From an uncultured Elusimicrobia bacterium (GTDB lineage: Bacteria > Elusimicrobiota > Elusimicrobia > Elusimicrobiales > UBA9959): DNA of 64,000 bases. A model generated the notes under the pieces. That model made no database searches, was not told the origin of the DNA, and saw nothing but the letters and a program-made list of their open reading frames with translations. Made by a program: the position numbers and the translations under genes. The first letter of the stretch is position 1; each line of letters opens with the position of its first letter. Of this stretch, positions 49,974 through 58,134 are shown piece by piece. The stretch covers positions 1 to 64,000 of the forward strand of contig CAIXBR010000010.1 in assembly GCA_903917735.1 (NCBI GenBank), given 5' to 3'.

Positions 49974-50881
49974 TACTTTTTGGACCTCGGGTGCGCCTTG
50001 TCGTAAACTTCCTTCAGGCGCTCCAGCGAAACGTGAGTGTAGATTTCCGTAGTCTGCAGGTTCTTGTGGCCCAGCATCTCCTGCACGGATTTTAGGTCGC
50101 AGCCGTGGTCCAGCATATGGGTGGCGAAGGAATGCCTGACGGAATGCGGGTTCATCGGTCTGGCAAAACGGGCCCGCCTGGCCATTTTCTTAAAGATCAG
50201 CGCGATGCCGGCCCCGGTGAGGCGCGTATTCATGTGGTTCAGAAAAAGCGGCAGGCCGTGCGCCAGTGGCCTGGGCCTGGTCTCAAGATATTCGCGTATA
50301 GCGTTCAGCGCCTTGTCCCCCACCGGCACAAGCCTTTCCTTAGAGCCCTTGCCCATCACGCGGGCGAACCCGGAGTAGAGGTCCAGGTCTCCGAGGTTCA
50401 GGCTGGCGGCCTCTGAGCGGCGCAGGCCGCTCGAATAGATCAGTTCGAACAGGGCGTAATCGCGCAGGGCGAAATAATAGCCTTTTTCCCGGGCGTTGAC
50501 TTCCCCGGGGCGGTTATAGTCCTGCAGTTTCCCCACCTCGCCCTCGGTCAGGAACCTCGGCAGGCGTTTCTCTTTTTTGGGGATGGTTATCAGGTCGAAA
50601 GGGTCCGTCTCCAGCTGGCCGGTCTCGAGCAGATAATGAATGAACGAGCGCACGGCGGAGATCTTGCGGAGCAGGGTGTTGCGGGAAACCTTCCGGTCGC
50701 TGATAAAGGCGATATAGCCGCGCATCAGCAGGCGGTCCAGCCCCCCGGGGCCAGGGGCCTTGCTGGCCGCCGCATAAGACAGGAATTCCCCCAGGTCGAA
50801 CTGATAGGCCTTTATGGTGTTGCGGGCGAAGTTGCGCTGCGCCCGCAGATGCAGCAGGAATTGGTCCACCAGCAGTTTCAT
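49973..50881 (-). CDS. xerC: Tyrosine recombinase XerC/XerD
   Basis: A 302-residue recombinase that resolves chromosome dimers at dif. The N-terminal core-binding domain is complete (FLLHLRAQRNFARNTIKAYQ). Catalytic residues are R154 (SSGLRRSE), Lys in GKGSKER (178-183), H246 and R249 (NPHSVRHSF), H272 (LGHKN) and Y281 (TTEIYTHV). Position near topA and dprA is a common arrangement for the chromosomal Xer protein, so it is unlikely to be a mobile-element integrase. XerC versus XerD cannot be separated here. The topA terminator lies just upstream. Confidence 0.93.
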   Translation of the reverse strand: MKLLVDQFLLHLRAQRNFARNTIKAYQFDLGEFLSYAAASKAPGPGGLDRLLMRGYIAFISDRKVSRNTLLRKISAVRSFIHYLLETGQLETDPFDLITIPKKEKRLPRFLTEGEVGKLQDYNRPGEVNAREKGYYFALRDYALFELIYSSGLRRSEAASLNLGDLDLYSGFARVMGKGSKERLVPVGDKALNAIREYLETRPRPLAHGLPLFLNHMNTRLTGAGIALIFKKMARRARFARPMNPHSVRHSFATHMLDHGCDLKSVQEMLGHKNLQTTEIYTHVSLERLKEVYDKAHPRSKK

Positions 50882-50908
50882 ATACTAATTCTATCAATTT
50901 CCCGCCAT

Positions 50909-50943
50909 AAAACAAGGACGGCGGGTTTCGCCCGCCGTCCTTG
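50909..50943 (-). terminator. Intrinsic terminator after topA
   Basis: A 13-bp stem CAAGGACGGCGGG (50913-50925) with CCCGCCGTCCTTG (50931-50943), followed on the minus strand by TTTTA. It lies 17 bases past the topA stop and upstream of xerC. Confidence 0.88.
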
Positions 50944-50959
50944 ATCCCTCGCCGGAGTA

Positions 50960-53200
50960 TTAAACCGGTTTGGTCCTCGAGTTTATCAGCTTCTCCACCT
51001 CTTCCGGGGTGGGTTGCTCGATATTGCGGCACTTAGGAAAGCCCGAGCAGGCCAGGAAGTAGCCGCGCGCGCTCTTGCGGAGCAGCATGGCGTTCTTGTT
51101 GCACTTCGTGCAGATCTTCTCGCTCTTTATCGGTGCGAAGTAATCCTGCTTATTGCCTTCCTTGTCCAACGGCACCTTACCCTTGCACTTGGGGAAGCGC
51201 GAGCAGGACAGGTACTTCCCGAAGCGGCTTTCGCGCTGCACCATCGGGCTCAGACAGAGCGGGCACTTCTCGTTGGTCTTGATCACGTTCGGGCGGGACC
51301 TGGTCATGTCCTTCTCCGCGGTGGCGAGGTCGGCCGCGAACGGAGTATAGAAATCCTCCATGAACTTCACCCAGTCCATGTTGCCGTCGGCTATATCGTC
51401 CAGCTTGTCCTCGATGGAGGCCGTGTAGGAGATCTCCATGATCTCCTTGAAGAAATCCTTCAGCTTCTCGGTGACGAGGGCGCCCAGCTCCGTGATCAGC
51501 AGTTTTCTGTCCTTCTCGCGGTTGATATAGCCGCGGTCTATGACGTTCTTGATGATGACGGCGTAGGTGGACGGGCGGCCGATGCCGTGCTTCTCCAGCG
51601 TCTTGATGATGCTGGCCTCGTTGTAGTTCGGCGGGGGGCTGGTCTTGTGCGCCTTGGTGGAGACGTCCTTCAGCATGACGACGTCGCCCTCTTTGAGGGG
51701 CGGCAGCGCGGCCGAGCCTTCCTCGTCCTCGCCGGCCACTTCCTCTTCCTTCTCTTCCATGTAGATCTTCAGGTAGCCCTCGAACTTCACCGTGCGGCCG
51801 CTGGTGCGCAGGACAGAGCGGCCCTTCTCGTCGGAGAATTCCACGCTGAGGGAGTCGAAGATGGCCTCTTCCATCTGGCTGGCCATGAAGCGGCGCCAGA
51901 TGAGGTCGTAAAGTTTGACCTGGTCGGGGTTCAGGAATTTGCCCACCTCTTCCGGCCGCTTGTAGGCGGAGGTGGGGTGGATGGCCTCATGCGCTTCCTG
52001 CGCGCCCTTTACCTTCTTAAGGTAAGTGGGAGGCTTCTCCGGGCAGAAATCCTTGCCGTAGATCTCGGCAATGAACTTGGCCGCTTCTTTCTGCATGTCC
52101 ACCGACACGTTGAAGGAGTCGGTACGCATGTAGGTGATAAGACCGGAGCGCTCGCCGTCCAGCTCCACGCCTTCGTAGAGGCTCTGGGCCACCTTCATGG
52201 TGCGGTCCGAAGAGAAGCCCAGCTTGTTATAGGCGTCCTGCTGCAGGGTGCTGGTGATAAAGGGCGGCTTCGGCTTTTGGCGCACCGCCTTGGCGTCAAC
52301 CTTGGATACCGTCAGCTTGTTATTGCGCAGGTGAGTGCCGGCCTCCACGGTGTCCTCTATCTTCTTGAAGACGGAGGTCTTGTAGCGGTAATCCTCTGCG
52401 AAGAGCTTCAGCAGTATGGTCTGCTCGATGGCCGCGCCTTCCCAGCGCACCAGCTTGGATTCGAAGTCCTTGTAGCCGCTTTGGTCTCCCTCGGGCATGA
52501 CCTTGGCCAGCTTGGTATAGACCGTGTAATAGTCCTCTTCCGTGAAGGCGGCTATTTCCTTGGCGCGCTCGGCTATCAGGCGCACGGTAACGGACTGTAC
52601 GCGGCCGGCGGACAGGCCGCTCTTTATCTTGCTCCACAGCAGCGGGGAGAGCTTGTAGCCCACTATGCGGTCTATGATGCGGCGGCTCTGCTGGGCGTTC
52701 ACCAGCGCCATGTCCAGGTCGCGCGGACTCTTGAGCGATTCCTCTATGGCGGTCTTGGTTATCTCGTGGAAACTAATGCGCTTGAACGGCGCGTCGGTCT
52801 TTATGACCTCGCGCAGGTGCCAGCTAATGGCCTCCCCTTCGCGGTCAGGGTCGGTGGCCAGGTAGACCACGTCGGCGTTCTTGGCTATGGAGTTCAGCTC
52901 AGAGATGATCTTCTTGGCGCGCTCGACAAGGACGTACTTGGCCGCGAACTTGTCCTTTACGTCCACGCCCAGTTCGTCCTTGGGCAGGTCGCGCACGTGC
53001 CCGAAAGAGCTGCGCACGACAAAATCGGAATCGAGGAAGCGGCTTATCGTCTTCTCCTTGGTGGGAGACTCGACTATAACAAGATGCTTCGTCCCGGCTT
53101 TGGCGGGCTTGGTTTTTTTTTCAACCGCGGCCTTGGGTGTTTTCTCCACCGCAACCTTGGGGGTTTTATTTGCAATAACTTTAGGTGTTTTTTCAGCCAT
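50960..53200 (-). CDS. topA: DNA topoisomerase I
   Basis: A 746-residue type IA topoisomerase that relaxes negative supercoils. The Toprim domain shows HLVIVESPTKEKTI and LATDPDREGEAISWHL. The DNA-gate has GLSAGRVQSVTVRLI, and the catalytic Tyr lies in LITYMRTDSFNVS. The C-terminus has two Cys4 zinc fingers (CPLCLSP...CSRFPKC and CTKCNKN...CSGFPKC). The first ~37 residues are a basic KTPK-type repeat (KTPKVIANKTPKVAVEKTPK), an extension not found in E. coli TopA and probably DNA-contacting. There is no Shine-Dalgarno; a TTGCTT-17-TATTAT promoter ends 11 bases before the ATG. The xerC gene downstream is separated by a terminator. Confidence 0.96.
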   Translation of the reverse strand: MAEKTPKVIANKTPKVAVEKTPKAAVEKKTKPAKAGTKHLVIVESPTKEKTISRFLDSDFVVRSSFGHVRDLPKDELGVDVKDKFAAKYVLVERAKKIISELNSIAKNADVVYLATDPDREGEAISWHLREVIKTDAPFKRISFHEITKTAIEESLKSPRDLDMALVNAQQSRRIIDRIVGYKLSPLLWSKIKSGLSAGRVQSVTVRLIAERAKEIAAFTEEDYYTVYTKLAKVMPEGDQSGYKDFESKLVRWEGAAIEQTILLKLFAEDYRYKTSVFKKIEDTVEAGTHLRNNKLTVSKVDAKAVRQKPKPPFITSTLQQDAYNKLGFSSDRTMKVAQSLYEGVELDGERSGLITYMRTDSFNVSVDMQKEAAKFIAEIYGKDFCPEKPPTYLKKVKGAQEAHEAIHPTSAYKRPEEVGKFLNPDQVKLYDLIWRRFMASQMEEAIFDSLSVEFSDEKGRSVLRTSGRTVKFEGYLKIYMEEKEEEVAGEDEEGSAALPPLKEGDVVMLKDVSTKAHKTSPPPNYNEASIIKTLEKHGIGRPSTYAVIIKNVIDRGYINREKDRKLLITELGALVTEKLKDFFKEIMEISYTASIEDKLDDIADGNMDWVKFMEDFYTPFAADLATAEKDMTRSRPNVIKTNEKCPLCLSPMVQRESRFGKYLSCSRFPKCKGKVPLDKEGNKQDYFAPIKSEKICTKCNKNAMLLRKSARGYFLACSGFPKCRNIEQPTPEEVEKLINSRTKPV

Positions 53201-53211
53201 AATAGGTATCT

Positions 53212-53240
53212 ATAATATTATATTTTATCCTTATAAGCAA
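53212..53240 (-). promoter_or_regulatory. Probable topA promoter
   Basis: Minus-strand TTGCTT (53240-53235) and TATTAT (53217-53212) are spaced 17 bases. Transcription would begin about five bases before the topA ATG, giving a near-leaderless mRNA. An alternative TATAAT-like hexamer overlaps a few bases upstream. Confidence 0.5.
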
Positions 53241-53270
53241 AAATAATCGAGGAAACAGGGCGGAGGAAGG

Positions 53271-54401
53271 CTAGTACGCCTTATTATACCGCCCGTTCCG
53301 GGACAGCACCAGCGAAGTGGTTTCCAGCTCGAACAGGGCCGCCGCCGCGCGCTGAACCTGCCAGGCCAGCCGGGCCGTAATCTCGTCCGCGTTAAGGCCG
53401 CCTTCATCCCCGGCTATAGCCTTATAAGCTTCCAGCGCGTCCGGGGAGAGGTTGCGCAGCGCCGCCTCTGACGGCCCAATGGCAGCCTCCGCCTTAGCCG
53501 GTCTCAGGCCGAACAGGTACTCGGAAGGAAAGCAGGCGATTATATCCTCGGCGTTCTCAGCTGGGTAGGCGCCGTTCTTTATAAAGTAGTTCGGGCCGCG
53601 GCTCATGGGGGAATCCACCGGGCCCGGCACCGCAAGTACCTCCCGCCCCTGGTCCAGCGCGAAGCGCGCCGTGATCAGCGCTCCGGACTGGAAGCCTCCT
53701 TCCACTACCACCGTGGCCAGAGAAAGCCCTGAAATGATCCGGTTGCGCCTGGGGAAGTTCTGCGGCAGGGGCCCCTGGTCCAGCGGGAACTCGGAAAGCA
53801 CGGCCCCGCCTTTTTCCACTATCTTATCTGCCAGTTTCCGGTTTTCAGGAGGATAAATTACATTAAGCCCGGCTCCCAACGCCGCCCAGGTCTCTCCGCC
53901 AGCCGCCACGGCCGCCTGGTGCGCCGCGGTGTCCACGCCACGGGCCAGGCCGCTGACCACCGCTACCCCCGCAGCCGCCAGTTCCCCCGCCAGGCGCCCG
54001 GCCGTGCGGAGGCCGTAAGGCGTGGCCTTGCGCGTACCCACTATTGCCGCGGCCGGCACCGGCTTAAATTCCCCCCGCAGGTAAATTACAAGCGGCGGGT
54101 CGTATATTTTTTTAAGAAGTTCAGGATAGCCTTCGTCCAGTACTGTTAAGACAGCGACGCCGGCCTTCTCCGCGGCCAGCAGTTCTTTCTCCGGGTCGGC
54201 GGCCCCGGTCTGCGCGGCAAGGCGCTCCGCGGTTTCCGGCATAACGCCGCCCTCGGCTGCTATTTCAGCCGGAGGCCGTTTAAGCAGCTCGGCCGCCCCG
54301 CCGTAAAGGTCTATCAGGCGCAGCAGCCAGTCGCTCTTGTAGCAGGCGAAGAAGTTAAGGCGCACGCGCGCCAGTTTTTCCGCTTCAGCCGAAACCCCCA
54401 T
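53271..54401 (-). CDS. dprA: DNA-processing protein DprA (Smf)
   Basis: A 376-residue protein that binds incoming single-stranded DNA during transformation and loads RecA. The Rossmann-fold core is clear: YPELLKKIYDPPLVIYLRG, AIVGTRKATPYG, VVSGLARGVDTAAHQAA, LGAGLNVIYPPEN, FPRRNRIISGLS, VVEGGFQSGALITA and VPGPVDSPMSRGPNYFI. An N-terminal SAM-like region and a C-terminal winged-helix-like region (DALEAYKAIAGDEGGLNADEI) flank it. ComM lies two genes upstream. The start has AGGGGGG close by, provided by the end of a dispersed repeat. Confidence 0.95.
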   Translation of the reverse strand: MGVSAEAEKLARVRLNFFACYKSDWLLRLIDLYGGAAELLKRPPAEIAAEGGVMPETAERLAAQTGAADPEKELLAAEKAGVAVLTVLDEGYPELLKKIYDPPLVIYLRGEFKPVPAAAIVGTRKATPYGLRTAGRLAGELAAAGVAVVSGLARGVDTAAHQAAVAAGGETWAALGAGLNVIYPPENRKLADKIVEKGGAVLSEFPLDQGPLPQNFPRRNRIISGLSLATVVVEGGFQSGALITARFALDQGREVLAVPGPVDSPMSRGPNYFIKNGAYPAENAEDIIACFPSEYLFGLRPAKAEAAIGPSEAALRNLSPDALEAYKAIAGDEGGLNADEITARLAWQVQRAAAALFELETTSLVLSRNGRYNKAY

Positions 54402-54410
54402 ACATTTCCC

Positions 54411-54473
54411 CCCTCTTACCTTCTGCCGCCTTGCGCCGCTCTCCTGCTTTCAGTTGCCGTCAAATAACCGTCA
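54411..54473. repeat. CTCTTACC...CAGTTGC family repeat, second copy
   Basis: Plus strand CCCTCTTACCTTCTG ... GCTCTC ... TTTCAGTTGCCGTCAA ... GTCA matches the order of blocks at 28321-28399. It fills the space between the LysM gene stop and the dprA start, and on the minus strand its last block supplies the dprA ribosome-binding site. Confidence 0.55.
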
Positions 54474-55400
54474 CTTCTTCTTAACAATATACCCTTTAAA
54501 AATGCCGGTTACGGCGTCTATGACCCTTGCCTTAACTATTGAGCCGTCCACGCTTACGACCGCGGCCATGCCCGCATACTGCACTTCGCGGCCCAGTTTT
54601 TTGCCGGCCTTGTCAAAAGCTACTCCGCTTTTCAGGTAAACGGTCAGGTAATCCCCCGGCTTGACCATGTCCGGCCTTTCCATGGAAACGACAATGGACT
54701 CCCCTTCGATAGAAAGGCTTTCATCGGTGAAATTGTCCTTGCCTTTTTCTTTAGCGGTTATAACGCCGTCCTCGTGCCAGAGGGCCGGAACTATCTTAGC
54801 CCTGTCGGACCATTCCTTCTGGTGTTCCGGCATCTCCTCGGAAAGATCGCTGCGCTCCGCATCTTTAAGGGACTCGGACAGTTCCGCGCGCGCGGCCTTA
54901 ACAAAAGACGGCTTCGCGCTTACGGCCGCCGGGACTATTACGGGAACTTCCTTCTGCTGGGCCACGTCCGCGCTGTAAAAATCCGCTTCCTTTACGGTAT
55001 CCGCGCCGGTTATCTCCGGCTCTTTCTTGATCTCGGGCTTGACCTCTTCGGTTATATCCGGAATGACCAGTTCCTGCCTGGGATAAATACGGTCCGGGTT
55101 CTGCACCATTCCGATGTTGGCGTTATAGATCTTGCCCCATTTAAAAGGATCCTTGTAATATTTAGAGGAAAGGCCCCAGAGGGTATCACCATCCGCGACC
55201 AGGTGTTTTTTGCCTACGGAGAAGCCGCCGCCTGTCGGCGCCGTTTCCTTAGCCGGCTCCGCGTTCACGGCTGCGGGGGTAGACGCGACAACCGGCGCGC
55301 CATAATTTTCTTTTATCTCCACCTCAGTAAGCTTGGCCTGCTGGGCGTAAAGCCCGGCGGGAAAAAGAATGATTGCCGCGGCTAAGACCGTTCTTTTCAT
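54471..55400 (-). CDS. Secreted LysM-domain protein
   Basis: A 309-residue protein with signal peptide MKRTVLAAAIILFPAGLYA. One LysM domain spans ~64-114 (HLVADGDTLWGLSSKYYKDP ... NPDRIYPRQELVIP), which binds peptidoglycan. A charged, probably extended region (~115-230) follows. The C-terminal part (~230-309) is beta-rich (MVKPGDYLTVYLKSG, YAGMAAVVSVDGSIVKARVI), similar to the domain that accompanies LysM in several Gram-negative envelope proteins. It likely sits on peptidoglycan in the periplasm. Its start overlaps the comM stop (ATGA at 55397-55400), linking an envelope protein with competence genes. Confidence 0.85.
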   Translation of the reverse strand: MKRTVLAAAIILFPAGLYAQQAKLTEVEIKENYGAPVVASTPAAVNAEPAKETAPTGGGFSVGKKHLVADGDTLWGLSSKYYKDPFKWGKIYNANIGMVQNPDRIYPRQELVIPDITEEVKPEIKKEPEITGADTVKEADFYSADVAQQKEVPVIVPAAVSAKPSFVKAARAELSESLKDAERSDLSEEMPEHQKEWSDRAKIVPALWHEDGVITAKEKGKDNFTDESLSIEGESIVVSMERPDMVKPGDYLTVYLKSGVAFDKAGKKLGREVQYAGMAAVVSVDGSIVKARVIDAVTGIFKGYIVKKK

Positions 55401-56938
55401 ATGCCTCCGAAAGTAGGTACTGATGATTTATCCAACATGCGGTACTGCACGGCTTCTATGACATGCTCCCGCTTTATCGCGGCGGCGCCTTCCAGGTCCG
55501 CTATGGTCCGAGAAATTTTCAGTATCTTATCCAGCGACCTGGCGGAGAAGCCCAGCTTGTTCATAGCGGTCTCAAGCACCGAAGAGGCGCCTTCGGGCAG
55601 GGCGCAATGGCGGCGCAGTTCGGCCCCGGCCATGAATGCGTTCGCCCGCGCGTGGCCGCCCTTGAAGCGGGCGCGCTGTATCTCTATCGCCTTCATCACC
55701 CGCGCAGCTATTACCGCCGAGGGCTCGCCCCTGGGAATAGCTTCCCAATCCGCGTACTTCACCGGCGAAAGCTGCACCTGCAGGTCTATGCGGTCCAGTA
55801 TAGGGCCTGAGACCTTGGCCCGGTATTTGTGCACCTGCAGGGGAGTACAGGCGCAATCCCGCGTGGGATGGCCCAGGTAGCCGCAGGGGCAGGGGTTCAT
55901 GGCGGCCACAAGAAGAAAACGCGCCGGGTAGGCTACGCTCTCCTTTACCCTTGAGACAGTCACCTTCCAGGCTTCAAGCGGTTCGCGCAGCGCCTCTATG
56001 GCGGGGCGGGAGAATTCGGGGAACTCGTCGAGAAAAAGCACCCCGTTATGGGCCAGGGAAACCTCGCCCGGGCGCGGGCTGGCACCGCCGCCTATCAGGG
56101 CTGCATCGGAAATGGTATGGTGCGGCTCGCGGAAAGGCCGTTCCCTCACCAGGCGGCCGGCCAGGCCCAGGCCGCTGACGGAATAAAGCTTTGTGGTCTC
56201 GAGCGCCTCGTCGAAGTTCATAGAGGGCAGCAACGCGCCGAAGCGGCGGGCGAGCATGCTCTTGCCCGCGCCCGGAGGACCTACCAGGATTATGTTGTGG
56301 AAGCCCGCGGCGGCTATCTCCAGGGCGCGTTTGGCGAAAGGCTGGCCTTTCACTTCGGAGAAATCGCCCGCGGGCGCCCCGGCGGCGGGCTTATTCTCCT
56401 GCGCGGCGCAGGGCTTCAGCTCGGCAGCCCCGGTAAGCCAGTCAGCCACCTCCTTCAGGCTGGCTGCGGAAAGACATTTTATCCCCGAGACGGCGGCTTC
56501 GGCCGAGTTGCCGGCCGGAACTACCGCCGTCTTTCCCAACTCTTTCAGCGCCAGCAGCATCGGCAGCACGCCGGCCACCGGGCGCAGCGCGCCGTCCAGC
56601 GCCAGTTCGCCTATAAAAAAAGTGTCTTCCAGGGCAGCCGGCGGTTTCTTGCCCAGCTTACCCGAGGCGGCCAGAACGCCAAGGGCTATGGGCAGGTCGA
56701 AGTGGGTGCCGGCTTTCTTTATCTCGGCGGGAGCCAGGTTCACGGTTATACGCTTGGAAGGGAAATCGAATCCGGAATTGCGCACGGCGGCCACCACCCT
56801 GTCCTTGGCCTCCTTAACTGCGGCGTCGGGCAGGCCTACCACCACATAGGCCGGCAGGCCGGCGGCTATATAAACCTCGGCGTTCACCTGGAAGCCGTCT
56901 ATGCCCTTCAGGCACAATGTGCGAAGCTTGGATAGCAT
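55397..56938 (-). CDS. comM: ComM/YifB family Mg-chelatase-like AAA+ ATPase
   Basis: A 513-residue ATPase. In Vibrio and Acinetobacter ComM is a branch-migration helicase for natural transformation. The N-terminal Lon-like domain (IDGFQVNAEVYIAAGLPAYV, VGLPDAAVKEAKDRV, ITVNLAPAEIKKAG) comes first. Walker A is GPPGAGKSMLARR, Walker B is VLFLDEFPEF, and AMNPCPCGYLGHPTR holds the family's cysteines. PILDRIDLQVQLSPV and DLEGAAAIKREHVIEAVQYR close it. The pair comM-dprA implies the cell can integrate transformed DNA, although no uptake pilus genes are in the window. Confidence 0.95.
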   Translation of the reverse strand: MLSKLRTLCLKGIDGFQVNAEVYIAAGLPAYVVVGLPDAAVKEAKDRVVAAVRNSGFDFPSKRITVNLAPAEIKKAGTHFDLPIALGVLAASGKLGKKPPAALEDTFFIGELALDGALRPVAGVLPMLLALKELGKTAVVPAGNSAEAAVSGIKCLSAASLKEVADWLTGAAELKPCAAQENKPAAGAPAGDFSEVKGQPFAKRALEIAAAGFHNIILVGPPGAGKSMLARRFGALLPSMNFDEALETTKLYSVSGLGLAGRLVRERPFREPHHTISDAALIGGGASPRPGEVSLAHNGVLFLDEFPEFSRPAIEALREPLEAWKVTVSRVKESVAYPARFLLVAAMNPCPCGYLGHPTRDCACTPLQVHKYRAKVSGPILDRIDLQVQLSPVKYADWEAIPRGEPSAVIAARVMKAIEIQRARFKGGHARANAFMAGAELRRHCALPEGASSVLETAMNKLGFSARSLDKILKISRTIADLEGAAAIKREHVIEAVQYRMLDKSSVPTFGGI

Positions 56939-57018
56939 AATAAACCAGCCCCCCCGATAAATAACGGACCAAACCCTCCGCGGAACAGGACTACTGCTGC
57001 CGCCCCCGGCCCGCGGGA

Positions 57019-58122
57019 CTAGCGGTGAAGGGAGAACGCCACTTCCTGGGCGCCGGTCCCTTCAAGCTCAAGTCCGAGAGAATCCCCGCGCAGCACGGCG
57101 CTCGCGAACTCCTGCGGATCCGGGTGGATAGGCTCTACGGTGAACAGCGCCACTCCGGAAGAATAGCTCTCGAGCCGCAGGCCTTTTACATCTACGCGCT
57201 GAAGCTGCGCTTTTATCTTTTCCAGCGCCGCCAGCCCGTCAACTCCGGAGATCTTCACCCGGATCGCGGCGTCAGATCTAAGAAAACGGTCGGATTTGGC
57301 GGCGGCTTCCTGGGCCAGCAGGTCCCCTGCCGAAGCCAGCGCCTTTGAAAAAGAAACAGCTTCCAAGGAGTCTATGGCGTTGGCCTGAATGGAAAGTTCC
57401 AGAAGGGACTTACCGGTCTTCGCTTCGTAGATCACGGCGGAAGCGTCCGCTTTGGAGGGATAAAAGCCGGTATTAATGCCGGCCCCGGAAGGCGAGGGAA
57501 AAGCCGAGGCGAAGATAAGCAGGTCCGCCCCGGCCGCTGAGGCGGCGGCGATCAGCGCCTCCCGCGGGCCCGAGACCAGCGCCTGCTCAGCCGTAAAAGG
57601 GAACTCTTTTATCGTCACGGCCGAACGCTTGGTGAAAGCGTCGCGGAAAGTTTTGGCGAAAGCCGGGGCCGGAGTTCCACCCTGGACGAAAGCGGCCACG
57701 GGGCCGGCCGCCGCCTTCCCGGCCAGGTTAAGGCCGCGCAGGGCTGAAGCCAGCCTGTCATGGTAAACCCACACTTTTGTGCCGACCCGGTAAAAAGCGC
57801 CGTCCTGCCCCTCCGAGACCACCTTGTGTTTTGCCACGTAAAGCTGCGGGGTCTTAAGCGGGCCGTTCTCCAGCGCCGGATAATTCTCGGCCCGGGCGGT
57901 ATCGTCCATATAAAGCTCGGCGGCGCGCCTCACCGCGCTTCTCTGCGCGTCCAGCACGGCTTTGTCACGCGAGGCGCCCAGGTCGGCGGCGTTAAAATCG
58001 GCGGACCCTTCCGCGTAGAGCATCTCCGGGTCGGCTTTAAAGGAGCCCGGGGCCGGGGATGTGGCGCAGGCCGCGGCCGCCGCCAGCAAGGCTGGCGCTA
58101 ATATCCTGGCTAAATTTTTCAT
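57019..58122 (-). CDS. Secreted LPP20/FlgT-like protein, possible lipoprotein
   Basis: A 367-residue envelope protein. The signal is MKNLARILAPALLAAAAACATS; a Cys follows an Ala-rich stretch, a weak lipobox, so lipidation is possible but unsure. Residues ~35-85 (AEGSADFNAADLGASRDKAVLDAQRSAVRRA) match the N-terminal domain pattern of LPP20/FlgT proteins. The central part (~130-250) has an FGG-like sensor-free alpha/beta look with ADLLIFASAFPSPSG. The C-terminus (KISGVDGLAALEKIKAQLQR) resembles the small BON/secretin-like fold that ends such proteins. It lies 12 bases after the GAF kinase gene, so it belongs to the right-end operon. Confidence 0.65.
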   Translation of the reverse strand: MKNLARILAPALLAAAAACATSPAPGSFKADPEMLYAEGSADFNAADLGASRDKAVLDAQRSAVRRAAELYMDDTARAENYPALENGPLKTPQLYVAKHKVVSEGQDGAFYRVGTKVWVYHDRLASALRGLNLAGKAAAGPVAAFVQGGTPAPAFAKTFRDAFTKRSAVTIKEFPFTAEQALVSGPREALIAAASAAGADLLIFASAFPSPSGAGINTGFYPSKADASAVIYEAKTGKSLLELSIQANAIDSLEAVSFSKALASAGDLLAQEAAAKSDRFLRSDAAIRVKISGVDGLAALEKIKAQLQRVDVKGLRLESYSSGVALFTVEPIHPDPQEFASAVLRGDSLGLELEGTGAQEVAFSLHR

Positions 58123-58134
58123 GAAGTCCCCTTC

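Noticed and set aside
49973-50881. XerC-like gene as an integrase marking a mobile element
   Set aside because: It has the chromosomal Xer length and motifs and sits with topA and dprA; no att repeats or phage genes are nearby.
51014-53215. 733-residue plus-strand open frame opposite topA
   Set aside because: TopA is certain on the minus strand with all catalytic motifs; the plus frame is a codon-bias artefact.
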